DNA of 64,000 bases, taken from Salticus scenicus. Lineage: Eukaryota; Arthropoda; Arachnida; Araneae; Salticidae. The stretch spans positions 379,769,887 through 379,833,886 of the forward strand of contig OZ005649.1 in NCBI GenBank assembly GCA_963930645.1. The letters run 5' to 3'. The translations under genes were made by a program, and so were the position numbers. A model generated the notes under the pieces. The model did not search any database and was not told the DNA's origin. It saw nothing but the letters and a program-made list of their open reading frames with translations. Shown here piece after piece: positions 35,285 through 49,439 of this stretch. The first letter of the stretch is position 1. Every line of letters starts with the position of its first letter.

Positions 35285-35939
35285 AGATGAGTTTTAGTAA
35301 TATTATATTTTATGTTACTTTTGGTAATAATATGAACGTTTTGATAATGAATTACTAAAATTGTTATCATCATATTTTGTACTTTTACACTATAATATAT
35401 TCATAAAAAAAAAAAAAAAAAAATACAAATTCAAGATTAAAATTTTATTTTTACTTGGTGACGATTTTTGTAAAACGGAAATAATATCTATGTGACAAAC
35501 CTGGTTAATTATGTTGCTAGATTAAACATTGCTAGATTTTAAGCCCAGATTCAGTCAGATTAGAAAAGTAGAAGAATTTGAATACAATTTTACAAACATT
35601 TCGGTATTGTTATGGTTTTCGTGAAGTATGGTTTAAGAAAATGTCACTATCTAATAAAAATGTATTTGAAATGATTTATCAAATACAGGCTTCGTAAATT
35701 TCAATTTAATATAGATTTCAACATTATTCTAAAAAAAATACATTTCTAATCTAATGAGTTTATAATAGTCTCTTTAAAAACAATCAAATAAAAAAATATT
35801 TAATTCTGTGCATATGATAACTTAAATGACTGTATTTTGAGAAATTAACGATGTTTACTTCAGAATTTATATGATACAAGTTGCCACAAAGCAATGGAAA
35901 TTAATTAATTTGAAACACCACATTTTAAGTAAATTAATT

Positions 35940-36710
35940 TATACTAGCTGGATACACCAGCTAGCTGGCCAGAGGCCCATGAAAATTTTTACCAAAAAAC
36001 ATGCTCTCGGGTGCCTGCGGCGCCAATCGTAATTTGTTCTCTGCAAAAGTCGCATAATATTAAAATATTAAAAAATCAAATATTTTAAAATAAAATCTAA
36101 ACGTAGCTCTAGTTCAACGTAAAATACACTCAAATCAATGAAAATCAAATAAATCAATCAAATCTCTCATACTTCCTCATAACGTAGCTCTAGTTCAACG
36201 TAAAATACACTCAAATCAATGAAAATCAAATATACCAATCAAATCTCTCTCTTCTCTCCTCATAAAGTAGATCTAGTTCAACGTAAAATATGCTCAAACC
36301 AATGAAAATCGAATAAACCAATCAAATCTCTCGTAATTCCTCATAACGAAGCTCTAGTTCAACATAAAATACGCTCAAATAAATGAAAATCAAATAAACC
36401 ATTCAAATCTCTTGTAATTCCTCATAACCTAGCTGTAGTTCAGTATAAAATACACTCAAATCTATGAAAATCGAATAAACCAATCAAATCTCTCCTAAAA
36501 TTCTCAATTCCGCGTCGTTATAGAAATGGGAATTTAATTTTAATATTTTTATTAATTATAAGAAAACTAATCAAAAATTCGAAAATGTGACTTCGATGTA
36601 CACAATGAGCCTACGGAGGGCACCTTTGTGTTAAATGACGTGACTGTCCGAGCTACCGTTTTCGAGAAGAACAGTGAAATATATATATATATATATATAT
36701 ACAACTATTG
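35940..36710 (+). repeat. TATACTAGCTGG element with five ~81-bp internal units (copy B)
   Basis: The counterpart of 3,457-3,960. Tandem units start at 36,102, 36,183, 36,266, 36,347 and 36,428 with period about 81 bp, each containing TAGCTCTAGTTCAACGTAAA and AATGAAAATCAAATAAACCA or variants. Copy A has two units. The element ends in (TA)n at 36,680-36,701. Confidence 0.75.
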
Positions 36711-37116
36711 CTCACTTAATAGTATAAGATATAAAGAGAGAGAAATAAAGAATTAAATTTTAAATTTTTTATAAATGTCTTCCTTTAAACTAATCAGAAA
36801 ATAAAGAACATGAAAAATAATTTCCATTTTTCAGCTCTCATTCATCATTTCTAAACAGAAGCTGTCTAGCAGTTTTTCATTTCAGAAATCACAATGAAGG
36901 ATGTTCGGTCAATTTTGATGTATAATGTCTGTTGAAATATTAGATTTCACATTCCACATTTCTTCAAATTCAGATAGATGAAAGTTTAGAAAACTAAAAG
37001 TTTAATTTTACGTTATGGAAAGGTGAAGAAATTACACAGATTAATGGAATTAAAACAAACTGAATATTCGCAGAATAGTTTTTGTCTTTAAGTTATATAT
37101 ATATATATATATATAT

Positions 37117-37767
37117 GAACTAAAGTGGGCGTTAATAATTAACTCAACTCTAGATTTTAGCTATTTAAATTTAATGAAAAGTAAATATGTTAAATTCTGC
37201 ACAATATATATAAGATGAAAGTAGGGATCAACGTCCGTTTAAATTAAAGTCAGTTCATAATATCATATAATAGTCATAGTAAAACAAAACAGTCACAATT
37301 TATACGTAATACCAGTCTCATACAACTTTCAATAAACACGACTATCTAAGAAGATTATAATTGATATTTCGTCCGTTTAAGAGCACTCGTCTAATGCTCT
37401 TCGTCAAGGAAAACTTTTCAGCAGTTCATCTTACTGTTGATCGTCGATATAATATTGGGCACAACTAGAAAGTATTTCGTCGTCAAAAATAATAACTTTC
37501 ATTACGTCTTTAGCCATTTTGTAAAAGAGCAGCCAGCAGAGCTGAAACACTGCCTCGTCCAAAGGTCCCATCGTCAACTGAACTGTTTCTCGTATGTGCT
37601 CCGTCTATGGGGATGCGTGCGCAGGAGAGGTGAGAGTGATGACGTCTTTCTCGCGTCACGTATACGTCATCAGTCCTCAAGGCTGTCCACTCTTTGCTGC
37701 AGTGAGAGAACTGGACTTACGAGAAATCTGGTTTTGGAATCAAATGACCGGACAAGCATGGTGCTTC

Positions 37768-37772
<5 letters not shown>
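37117..37772. other. Segment present only in copy B, between two (TA)n tracts
   Basis: It starts GAACTAAAGTGGGCGTTAAT after a (TA)n tract and ends TGGTGCTTCCAC before the next one (37,773-37,812). The right half (37,500-37,760) is clearly GC-richer. A 129-codon ORF (37,437-37,826) runs into the TA tract as Tyr-Ile repeats and shows no known domain. Its size and composition would fit a solo LTR or truncated retroelement, which I cannot confirm. Confidence 0.5.

Positions 37773-37812
<40 letters not shown>
37773..37812. repeat. (TA)n microsatellite
   Basis: About 20 TA units. It marks where homology with copy A resumes. Confidence 0.9.
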
Positions 37813-37813
<1 letters not shown>

Positions 37814-38189
37814 CGTTGGGCATTGATTATTAATACTTTCCAACTGGGTGTACTTATATTATCGTACAACTTTCAGGATTCTTTACCTACATTATCACAC
37901 AACGGACGAACAAAAGGTCTGAAAGGCATTAATCATACTCACACATAGTTGAGTCGTAAAGTTTCAAGATTTCTTTACGCAAAAGAAAATACTGCCTTTA
38001 GATTCTAATTGCAACGTTTAATGTATCTGAATATTTTAGTGCAACCCTGTAAATTGGTAGGTTAACTATATCTTATTCTATACAAAACATTATTTTAGCA
38101 TATTAACAATAACTGTAATATTTTACATGTACTTCGCAGTAGCAATTTTTTTAAATGTAATTTATTTAAATGTCTGTCCTAAAACATAA

Positions 38190-39230
38190 CGCATTGTCAT
38201 TTTTTGAGTGTTCCTGTACACAAACCAGTTAGACAGGATCTTTAATTACCATTTTAAATAGGAAACATTCCATAATGAACTTGAATAACACATATCTTTT
38301 TTTTTTTAATTTTTGAAAATATTTATGGATGCTGGAGTCGGACAGACAGGTGGATAGTCGGACAGACAGATACACAAATTCAAATCATAATCACACTTAA
38401 AAATTGTTATAGATTGTTAAAAACGTTTAATGTAAAAATGAAATTTCTGCAAATTTCCAATGATATCCCTTAATATAACTGAATATTTTTGTGTGGCCTT
38501 ATAAATCTTAATGCTAGCCCTACTTTATTCTATAGAAAGACTTTTTTTTTTTTTTTGTGCATATGAATAACAAATTTTAACTTAACCCTCGCTTTTCCAA
38601 GATCAAGGTTTTTCTGCAGAAAAATTGGTGCTGCTTGTCACGTTTGGCGAAAATCACCAGCACCGCGCTTTTTTGTATCGTTTAGAACTTACAATATTCT
38701 ACTGGTTACGTTTGCTATCTCTGGCGAATGAGCGCACTTTTTTAATGAGGCGGACTTAACTAAATTTCAACTGCAAAATGTGGTCAAAATGACCCCATCT
38801 TGGGAAAGCGAGGGTTAATTAAGATTTCTGCAAAGTAAAGTTATTAAAATTTGTTTTATAGAATTATCTCTCATAGAACACAATGCTTTGGAATACTTTC
38901 AGGTGTCCCTGTACAGAAACCGGTGGTGTTATTTATTCCATTTTCTGTAGAGAACTTCCGATAATGAGTTTGAATAACATATTTCAATTTCATTAAAATT
39001 TCTGTAAAGATACGAAAATATGGTTTATAGAAATGCCTTTCATAGAACATATGCTTTTGAATACTTTTAGGTGTCTCTTTACGCAAACCAGTAGAGCTAT
39101 TCACTTCATTTTTCATAGGAAACATCCGATAATGAACTTGAGTAACATTTACGGGAGTTAGAGCGTGGACAGACAGACAAACCGACGTCATTAACACTTT
39201 TCAACCTTATTGGAAAGTGTTAAAAAGAAC
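38190..39230. repeat. Cluster of ~100-bp related modules with GACAGACAGA tails (copy B)
   Basis: The counterpart of 5,577-6,500. The modules at about 38,205-38,400, 38,874-38,990 and 39,050-39,190 are more complete than in A, including a stretch CAATTTCATTAAAATTTCTG that A lacks. The last module ends in GACAGACAGACAAACCGACG and a short hairpin AACACTTTTCAACC...GGAAAGTGTT. Confidence 0.6.
38586..38814. mobile_element. piggyBac-type MITE with TTAA target duplication (copy B)
   Basis: TTAA at 38,582-38,585 and 38,815-38,818 flanks a 229-bp element whose ends are CCCTCGCTTTTCCAAGATCA and, reverse-complemented from the right, CCCTCGCTTTCCCAAGATGG. The ends match better than in copy A. It is non-autonomous. 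Confidence 0.85.
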
Positions 39231-39979
39231 ATAATACAAGATTTTGTTTTAAAAATTAACTGAAATATATTTTTATAATACATTTTACTCAGTTATTTTT
39301 ATAAATCATTCCGTTATTTACAGCATACTAACATTTTTATTTTAATTTTTTCCCAAAACATAAATTCTTTTTCAGAAATGCTCCATTCATTTGATAATGT
39401 GAAATATTTTCTAAATTAAAATATTTAAAATTTTAATGCATTACATTAAAAATATTAAATAAATACAAATTTAATAATCAAAAACAAATACAAATGTCAA
39501 ATATTCCTAAAACAAACAAAATTAAAATATCTGTCTAATACTTTATTTACTTTTCAAAATTAATATTTCAAAAATTTCTATTCATTTCATGGGATTTTTT
39601 ACATATTTTCGTAAGTATGTATATTAATTAAAATAAACTATTTCGCGTTTTAGAAAAATGTATCATTATTAGAAATGCTATTACTAAGTTTTATATTTAA
39701 ATATTTTATTTATATATTTAAGCATTAACTTTTATTTAAAATTTTTTATCACACATTTTTCCCTTTTTAAAAATTTCAAAAATAAAATGGATTTTTTTTT
39801 AGTTGATATATTTTGCATCAACTGTCTGATTGAACTGAAAAATGCGGCGTTAGCTAGATTCTGGTTAATAACTGTACCAATTTCCATAGCGATTTGTTCA
39901 ACTGTATACTTTGCATAGCGAAAAAACCTGACATAACATGACATCCATTATATCAAAGTAAAATAGGGGTCCAGATATG

Positions 39980-40357
39980 CAGGGTGACGATTATTGAACT
40001 ATATGAAATAAAACACAAATTGCATACGAAGTACGGCGGGCATGCACTTTATTCTACATCTAAGCGTTACTACAGATATTCGGATTTACATCTTGTCTTT
40101 AATATAGCTCCACAAAAAAGGAGTTACAGAGTCTCAGATCCGGAGAATATGGCAGCCAATCGAGGCCCATGCCAGTGGCCTCTGGGTACCTGGGAGCATT
40201 TTTACTTGCAAATAGCCGACAAAAACAAGGTGCGTGTACAAGCGCATACTAATTCCTATCATGCCCTGCGGCCCACCGTGCAGTTTGTACGTCCTAACCC
40301 AAACCATTCGGAAGTTGTGGCAATATTATCTCATATGGTTCAATAATTGTCACCCTG
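39980..40357 (-). mobile_element. CAGGGTG-ended mariner-like transposon, internally deleted (copy B)
   Basis: The ends CAGGGTGACGATTATTGAAC and its right-end complement are intact. TA follows at 40,358-40,359, while the left TA has become TG. At 378 bp it is less than half of the 855-bp A version. Material equivalent to about 7,606-7,765 and about 7,872-8,192 is missing, including most of the transposase fragment. A 120-codon plus-strand ORF here is only the complement of the remnant. Confidence 0.85.
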
Positions 40358-40743
40358 TATATATGCATTGTGAATGGTCATACCTGACACTAGTAGGGAG
40401 GTCTCTTTTTTAATATTATATATAGGATAGTATTTTAAAAAAAAAACTTTGTACTGAACAAAACATAATAGAATTGACATTTATAATTCTTAGGATTAAA
40501 AAAATCTTTTCTGTAGAATATGACATGTTTAGTGTCAAGATTTACGGAATCACACTGAAATTTCCAGATACATTAATGTCTATAATTGAAAATAGCGGAA
40601 TTGGAATTTCCATTTGTGTTAATCGTTTCTAATACTTTGTAACAGTTTTTTAAAGTGGTTATAATTTCAATTAGTCTGTTTTTTCTTCTGTCCGTATGTC
40701 TGTTCGTTTTTTTATAATATGCAAAGGACATTCAAGGTTAAAT

Positions 40744-41115
40744 CTGTACTGATAAGTATAAAGGATTTAAGTCCAAAAATGTCAATTTTGAGATAAGTAC
40801 ATAGTCAGACTAAATTCTCTATCGATTGGTATAAAGGATTTAAATCCATGTAATTTAGTCTTTGAGAAAATCCATTGGTAAAAAAAGATTTAAGTCAGAA
40901 ATTTAGCATTAATCTTTGTATAACATATTTAATTCAATTTTTTCACTTCATCAAATAAAGATTGATAATCACTGAACGGTATAAAGGGTATAAATCAACA
41001 TAATCCCTTTTTCCTAATCGATTCTTCTGATTAGTTTTTAGTTAGTTTAACTTTATGTTTCGTCTCCTAAAAAATCAAGAATATGGACTTAAATCCTTTA
41101 TACTTATCAGTACAG
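40744..41115. mobile_element. ~380-bp MITE, TIR starting CTGTACTGATAAGTATAAAG (copy B)
   Basis: The duplicated partner of 8,770-9,150, 372 bp long, with matching terminal repeats and the same internal GTATAAAGGATTTAAATCC repeats. It differs by scattered substitutions and small deletions. Confidence 0.85.
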
Positions 41116-41781
41116 AAATAGTGCAACGAGTATGTACTGTTGGAAAGTCATAATAATCTAAGAAAACTGCTTAGTTTTTCATTCTTTTTAATTTTCAAAT
41201 CGGGGTGTTCTTTGCTTGATACCTTAAGAAATGTTATTTAAAAATAATAATACTCGAAACAAACATTAAACAACAGGCAACAAGAAATATTTGAATCATT
41301 TTTTCTCTTACACAGAAACGTTAATGAAAGGGCTTTTGTTTTATTGAGAGTTCCAATGTTAATACATTATAATGAGACTCATTAAATTTGAATGGATTTT
41401 AAATGTAACTCGTTTCTTTTAAAACTTGTGCCATGTATTTTATTCAGTTGCACAAATTGAATGCGTTAGTTAAAAATCTTTTTTAATTTAACATAAATGC
41501 TTATTCAGTAAACAAAATGGGAACACGAACGCATTCATTTTAATGAGGTAAAAAAAAAGAAAAACGTATGATAGTATTGAACAAGAATTTCAAAGGTAGT
41601 TTAAAATTTAAAGTAATCGAAATATCTTATTACCTTTTCATATGCATTATGCATTATTTTCCAGTGAATAAAAAAAAAAAAAAAAATTGACGTAGAATAG
41701 CAAAAATAATAAAAATTTTCTAGCAGTTGATTAATTGGTAGGAAAAATAAATTTTTCAAATTTTATGATTTTTTTAAACTC

Positions 41782-41995
41782 TTTGGTCTTTGCATAAATC
41801 CGTGCGGTTTTTTATTGCTTCATTTCATAAAAATAAATCAAATCAAATGACAATTTTTTATCAAAATACTCTCCATTACTTTCTACAACCTTTGCCCATT
41901 TTTTGGGTGACAAATGTATACCACGGCGATAGAAGCTCTCGTCTTTGGAGGCAATAAAATGAACCGCGTCCGCACGAACTTTTGCAACGACCTAA
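41782..41995 (-). mobile_element. Mariner-derived MITE with transposase C-terminus, copy B only
   Basis: The 214-bp element has ends TTTGGTCTTTGCATAAATCC and, from the right, TTAGGTCGTTGCAAAAGTTC, both continuing GTGCGG. It sits at a TA, and copy A shows the empty site near 9,810-9,820. The minus strand encodes FYRRGIHLSPKKWAKVVES and NGEYFDKK, the conserved C-terminal end of mariner transposases. The catalytic domain is deleted. It inserted after the copies separated. Confidence 0.85.
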
Positions 41996-42005
41996 TATAT
42001 TATTA

Positions 42006-43675
42006 AATTTCTCCCACCAAAGCAAATTTCGAAAAATCTGTAATTTAAATTTCCTGAATTTAAATAAATTAAAGTAAATGAAAACTACACATGAAAACAA
42101 ATGAGTGAATTAATTAAAAAATCGGATTATTCGGACTTTATTAATTTAATTTTATATAACTATGTATTTGTTAATTACAAAATGAAAAAAAAAATAATTA
42201 CTTTGTTATCAATATTAAAACATAAAATTATTAAGAAGTAATAAAAAAAATAATAATATTGTAAACTTGTAAAAATGGCAATGTTAAAAAAATCTTTGTA
42301 CAGTTCGATTGTACAGAACGATTCCAATTTAAGTATGCCTATTTAAAAATTTCTGTAAAAGAATCCTCATACGTAACATTAAAGAATCTCAAATGCATAC
42401 CGTGATAAATTTTTCTAAAGAAGGTCGAATTATAAATATAGAACTGTGCTCAAGTTACGTAAGAGAAATTTTTGTCACGTTAACTGCATAAATAACGATT
42501 AGCACCTTCGAATATTTCATAACTGAGAGATGTGCATATTAGTAATGTTAAAATACACTTGATTATCATAATTTTTTCAATTTTTTTACACAATCTGTTT
42601 ACCATATGCCCTCTCTGCTGTAATGATAGCAACTATGACCCCTATGAATTTAAAATGTACTGAATAAATAAATAAATAAATATTATTATTTTTTTTTTTT
42701 TTTCAAATAAAAGTAATGAATTTAATTTTAAAAATTCGATATGTTGACAACTATGACCACCACATCACGGATAATGAAAGAAGCCTATAAATGATTATTT
42801 GAAAGTTTATGAGCATGCAAAATTGTGCTGGAATTAAGTTTTATGTATAAATCCTTTAAATTTGGTGACAAAAACCCATATGTAGTGTTATTTCAAAAAC
42901 TCGAGTACTTTAATTAAGAAAAATAATAATTCATTTTAATGTATCATAAGGTTCTCTGAATGGTATGTAGTCTGAAATTTAGACCAATATATGCAATCTA
43001 GTAATGCCTTTTTAAAGTCTTTCAAAAAGAATATATTATCACATTTCGACAAGTGATTACATTATGCTATGTTTTTCAGGTTTTTATTTCCTAGTTTATA
43101 ATGATTAAATAATAATTTATATTGGTTGAATATTTTCTCTAATGGACAGAAGTTCAACGCTTTCTCTATTTTTTTTAAGCAACAAAGGATTTCTGGTCGA
43201 ATTTTTCTTCAGCAGGTGGCGTTTTAATTTTAAAATTACTTTTTACTGTAGCGCAGTACATTTTACAACGGAACTAGAACAATGAATGTTTAATGTGATC
43301 GCCGTCATTCATGACAATCGCCGTCAAATGTTGTGCTTTGGGAATTCTCATGATAAAGCTTAATTAACAATGTCTTATCTCTAACCCAAATCATGATTAT
43401 CGTTTAGGAATGATTAACAGCAGTAATAAACAATGAATGTTTAATTTAAATATTCGCTAAAATCATATGCAACGCACTAAATTCAAATTAATCAATATTC
43501 CCAATATGCCGTCATTTGAGAAGGGGGATCTGTTTAAAATGTGTGAGGATATTGCGAATATAGCGCCAAATGTTGTGACTAATGTATATATAACTAATAT
43601 ACATATGTATATAAATCAACGATTTTTCTGATAATTTCAATGATAATCGCATTGTGCTACGGTCAATACCTTTTG

Positions 43676-43713
<38 letters not shown>

Positions 43714-44815
43714 TCTCTGTGACTTTTAGATAACCTATATTACTATCTACGACTGACATCAAATTTATGTGTATTTTATCAAGGTTGAACTGTTTGTCAC
43801 ATAATGAATTTATAGATCACAAATATAGTTAATGTAATGGTTCTTTTTAAAGACGGTGATGTGCTTAGAATTACTGCCTGGTTTACATGGAATGTTTCAC
43901 TCCAAATATACCAGTATATTATAAGGGATACCTACTCGATGTATTTTTTAAGTAGTGTTTTACTCATATTGGACAAGAAAAAAGTAAAATTGAATAATAG
44001 GGTGAGGGTGCAAGTAGATTTCCCCATACATAAATATATCGCATTGTTAAAAGAATATATAATCTATACTTATATATAAATTATAATGAATAAGCATTAA
44101 CAGTTCATTAGTGAGTTATATAAACAGGATTGTGAGGCTCCTGATTTAAATTTCCATTAGTACATAAATCTATTTACAAATTTTTTACATGAATAATCTG
44201 TCTATTATGCATAATTTTGAAACCAGTACAAATTAAAATAATATATATATGCATATTTAATTTCAGTTATTGATAAATAAATGAAAATGTTATATTTCGT
44301 ATTAAGTAATATTTATTTTTCAGTAGAAGAGATTCGAATAATAGATAAAATAGTTGTACTAAGTTTATATGAATAAAAGTATCAGTATTACCGAGAGAAT
44401 TGCAAATTATTGTATTATCTTTTAATCTTTAGTCTGCGTAGGATATTGCTTATAGAAAGTAAAAGAATGTCGGGAATTATAGAGATTTAATGTGTCTACT
44501 AGATGTACAATCTTTCTTCATATATCATTCCAAAGGTAAAGCATTAAGCTTTTTAATCTGTATAATTCGTATTATTTATCTTTAAAATCTTTGAAGAAAG
44601 AAATATATTTTAATTTTCTGTTTGAAACAAAGGTTAATTACATTTTTAATAAAGATTAATTTTAAAATTGCGATACTCGATTTCTTTCTTTCTTTCTTTC
44701 TTTTTTATGGAAAATATTATTAGTGTGATCAAAGTGTGACTTCTGAAAAGTTATTTCTTCCCAAGAAAATTATCGAATGAAAAAAAAAGACATCTTTCTT
44801 TATGTACAGTGAAAT
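42006..44815. other. AT-rich non-coding DNA (copy B)
   Basis: Colinear with 9,820-12,660. The 80-codon ORF at 43,837-44,079 is the counterpart of 11,662-11,925 and shows no protein-level constraint. A (TA)n tract lies at 43,681-43,711. Nothing else is seen. Confidence 0.5.
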
Positions 44816-47648
44816 ATTTACCTTTTTTTTTTTTTTGGTTTAACTAAAGGTTTTTCTTTATTATTATTATTATTATTATTATTAGTCTCACTTTGTTCCA
44901 TAAAGTAATAATAAATGCATTTTAAAGTATCTGCTCAAAAGTAATGTTTATTTTTACAGTGAAATATTTGGTAAATTAATTTGTGTTGCCATAGTTTTAA
45001 TAACCAAAAATTAGAAAGAAAAAAATAACTGGAATTTCGTTTTGTAAGAACGATTTTAGAAAGAAATTATGATTTCAGTACGTGAAAAATGATTCTTTTA
45101 AAAATAAAAATTGTTTATTATTTTTTTAATAAACAGTATAAACGTTATTTCATTCTAAAATGTAGTATTGTACCGTTGATCATTAAACATTTCTAACATC
45201 AGTAATAACCAAAATTTGATTTTTAACAGTGTTTACTAACAAAACAAAATGGACGTCTTATGAACACAAATCATTTACAGCAGTCTCTTTGTATTTACTT
45301 ATTTATTTTCTTTTCCTTTTTCTCTTTTTATATTCAGACACATTTTAATTTAAGGATTTTGTTACAATTTGAAAAAACTGATATACATAGAAGATATAAT
45401 GGCGTAATTGCTTTAAGACTATCTACTGTTACGTTTAATTTTTTTTAATTTAAAAATGTATGTTTTTATACGTATAATGAACAGCAAAACTGTAATTGTA
45501 AAGCTAAAAAGCAAACATTTAAAAGAAATATATGAATCAATTTATCAAAGATCATTTTATAGGACCTTCTTTTTAAAGACACAGAAAAATGCGGCACTCA
45601 CAATTTTCTCGTATCCTGCATTTCATTAATATAATAGCAGATTGCAGATTATAAGGTAAGATAAAAATTACAGTAAATGAGTCTACTTAAAAATACTTTT
45701 AAATAGGTTTATGAGCAGTTTCATATTTGGCATATACTTATTTCTGTGTGAAGGTGGCTACCTGGCTCCTTAACCTGCGTTTAAATATAGTACCAACATT
45801 TAAAAAAGGATGTCAATTTTACAATTAAATTAAAAAGTTCATTTCAAAGCATTATTTCTTAGACAACTTTCATTCACAACGCAACTTGAATATTACAAAT
45901 CTTGATCAAATTTTTCATGTGGCAACCTCACATAATCTTCGAAATGCCAAATTTGTGCAACATGCTTACATACAGATAAAGCGTTAAAAATTTAACTTTG
46001 ATAAACAAGAAAACTTAAACAGATCTAAAATTTAATTTCAAATAACACTTTATTAACGTAATTGGTATGAAAATTTTATTTTCTTTCTGAGCAGTTTTTA
46101 TCGCCATGGTAAAATGTAGAAAAGCCTTTCCGCAATTACATTCAGCAGAAAATAACTTTTTGATTAATTTTGGAAGCCCTGTATATATTAGTATTGAACT
46201 GTATATGTACCAAATTGTATACTTAAATTTAGCATATGAAAAACACATATATCAATTTAAAATGCACTTCCAACTATTTCCAAGTAAACTCCAATACGTC
46301 AAAACTCCTTTGGATAGCCCTGTAAATGGATGATGAAAGATTTCCATTTCACTTTGTTTAGTGCAGCCTTTTGATGTTGCACTGTTCGTTACAGAAACTT
46401 CGCCCATAGGCGTAAAGTATTTGATTTTTCTTAAATGTCCCCGTGCACTATAGTGACCAAATCCAAGCGTCCCGATTTTCTGGGGACAGCCTTTATTTTG
46501 AAGGCACTTTTTTGAGATTTGAAAAATTGTAGATAATAAATTATTTATCCTTAATATTTCATTTTTAGTCCTTATATATAAATAATGAAAAAATATATCC
46601 GTAATTGTATAACTGTAGCAATTTTCAACTCTGCTCTGTTATAAAGGTACTCTGATCTGGTTACTGTACCGTACACGAACCACTTTCTTCATCGACACGA
46701 AAAGTTTATTATGGTATATTTATATTATACAGATTTAGAATACCGAGTTTGCGCTTTCTGCAATCGTTTGTTCATGACATATTTTGATAACAGTTTCACA
46801 GAAAGACATACAGACACACATTTAGATTCACAAACATACAGCCACACAGATCAACCGGTAGAAATGTTTTTAGGATTCAGCGTATCTCAAAATGTGTGTA
46901 TGTACCAAAAACTCAATTTCGAAAATTTGACTCATAAACAATTCGTTCGGTACTATATATGGTTAAGTTATGTTTAAGTCTTAACCGATAAGAGAAAGTA
47001 AAAAGTAAAATAAAATAATTATAATAATAATAATAATATCGTGAGAGTCTCCACTAGATATTTCAAACATTTAGTAATTAACAGATGTTTAAATAAATTT
47101 AAATAAGATACGTAGGGAAAATCATAAAAGGATGTTTAAGTATTTCTTTCCAAATCTGTATGTTCTTTAACGCCCTAACGCATCCCTATTCTTTTGTGCG
47201 TTCCTGTAAGAAAAAATGGTAAACTTACGATAAATATTTATTTTTTCTTTTATGTTTTCAACAATTTAAAACGATCTGTTAAAGCGATCTGTATAGATAT
47301 TCTGCTATGCATGCTAGTGAAAGAAAAATGTACAAATCTGAAACTCTTTCAAGAGTCTCCTTGGATATCTCTTAATTTTAGTAGAATAAATGATAATATA
47401 ATGCCAGCATTCACGATTTTTAGACATACATAGTAGTTTTAATGTCAAGAATAACTATATTATTTAAATGTAGATATCACTGTAATCTATTATTTTATAA
47501 AGCTTCTAATTTCTTTTCTATTTTTCAGATGAAACATACCATATTTTAACCTTATTCGAAATACGCAGATCCTTTCGTGAAAAAAAAAAAAAAAATCACA
47601 TTAATCCAGTCGTTTTTGATTCTACAAAGAACACACATGTTAACATTG

Positions 47649-47686
<38 letters not shown>

Positions 47687-49435
47687 ATAGATAGATAGAG
47701 ATAGACATAGATATTTTATAAATGAAAGTATTTTATGCAAGATTTAAAACAAATGTACGAGTCATCATTATAAGATTTACATCAAAGCGTTTAATTTATT
47801 TATCTAATACGATCTTTGCAAATCGTTTTATATTAATTATCTCATGTGTGAAAAACGCAAATTTGTTAAGCTCCTAATCATAAAATATATTCCACCATTG
47901 CATTAAAGATTTTAGAAACATCACAACTGATTAATTGCTATTCGATCAAGATACTCGTTAACGGTTGTAAATTATCAGATGATTTATAGCTTGTGCTATT
48001 TATGCTATTTACAGATGCTTAAGAAGACTTTGTTGTGGCTAACAATTTTAATTTTACTAGACTTTATAAACAGATACAAAGCTTAACTAAGTAGCAGAAT
48101 TGCACTTTTCCAACTTCCTACTAATTTACATACATGTATATGTATATATATATATATGTTTTCTGAAATATTTTTATAGTTTTGCTAAAGCAGATTAGAT
48201 GTATAGATTATAGAAGCAGCTTAGATGTATAGCTTAGAAAAATATTTATATAAAGTATACGCAATTTATTTAAAAGTTCTTTTTGAAAGAAACATTCAGT
48301 TTTTTGTCGTTAAAGAAAACTGACCTTTTTAAAATCAAAAGTAGCTTTTAATCAATTTAGAAGACTTAAAATATTTATTCTCAAATCGTATACAAAAGTT
48401 AATTTTTCGATACACATAAACAATTGCACTAAAATACAATTCTTAATTAAATGAAAGTCTGCAATTTCATAAAATACTAGACGAACACTTATAATGTTTT
48501 TTAATAGTTACTAAAAGATATATTTTGTTCTCTAAAACTATTTTTTCATCTAAAATCATTAGCTATGTAAGTATTTAGGATATTTCTGTATTTAATGTTT
48601 GATCATTAGAGTTAAAAAAAAAAAAAAAAAACTACATTTTATGTTTTGATATTTAATGACATTTTTTTTACGTTTCTTTCTTTCTTTCTTTCTTTTTTTT
48701 TTTTCTTTTTGCTTTCTCATTGGACAGTAATAAAAAAAAAAGTAATTTTACATTACATAATAAAGGAAGAGCAAGAAATACCATAAGCAAGATTATAAAC
48801 ATTTTCAGCTTTATGTATGTTGTATCGTTGAATTTTCAATGTACTTGTAGACTTAAGAACACTTTATTGGATTTTAATTAGGAATGAGGAAAATTCTCAG
48901 AAAATTATTTTGATACGTTTTATTAAGAAAATTATATAATAGATTTCATTGTGTAGCCTTATATAGAGATTCCCTTTGTAACCTAAAACAAACTGAAACT
49001 TCAAGCCTTAAAAAATACGCTTTGTATAGCAGTGTAGTAAAGAGTCTTATAGCACAAAACCATTATTAAAGCTATATAAATAAACAAAAATCATTATAAA
49101 ATTTATTTTGTATTCATTTAAATATGCAAAAATACTAGGATTGACAGAAGTACTCAGATTGTTTATACTAAGACCTTTAAACTCAATGCTGATAATTATT
49201 TTAGTTAGTAATGAGTTTCGTTTTTCTGTTTTTCTGTTTTTTTTTTTTTTTTTTTTTTAATTTTTGAAAAATTTTAATATAGTAATCTGTTTAATTCAAA
49301 CATATGCAAATATTTATAACTGTAACACGTTAATTTACTAAACGTTTATGACATCTACCATCACCTAAAAATAATTATAAAATCTTATTGTAAAGGATAA
49401 ATTTTCACAATTTCCAAAATAAAACTTTCTGGTCT
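44816..49435. other. AT-rich non-coding DNA (copy B)
   Basis: Colinear with 13,731-18,370 but without the C-rich minisatellite. It contains (ATT)n at 44,862-44,884, the block equivalent to 14,973-15,560 at about 46,015-46,640, a (TA)n tract at 47,651-47,685, and poly-A/T tracts. ORFs at 46,106, 46,711, 47,194 and 47,552 are short and without recognisable domains. Confidence 0.5.
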
Positions 49436-49439
49436 ACCT

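Noticed and set aside
37437..37833. 129- and 79-codon overlapping ORFs
   Set aside because: Both run through the (TA)n tract, in two frames, with no known domain. The segment is a copy-B-specific insertion or replacement.
39984..40346. 120-codon plus-strand ORF
   Set aside because: It is the complement of the internally deleted CAGGGTG transposon and includes both terminal repeats.
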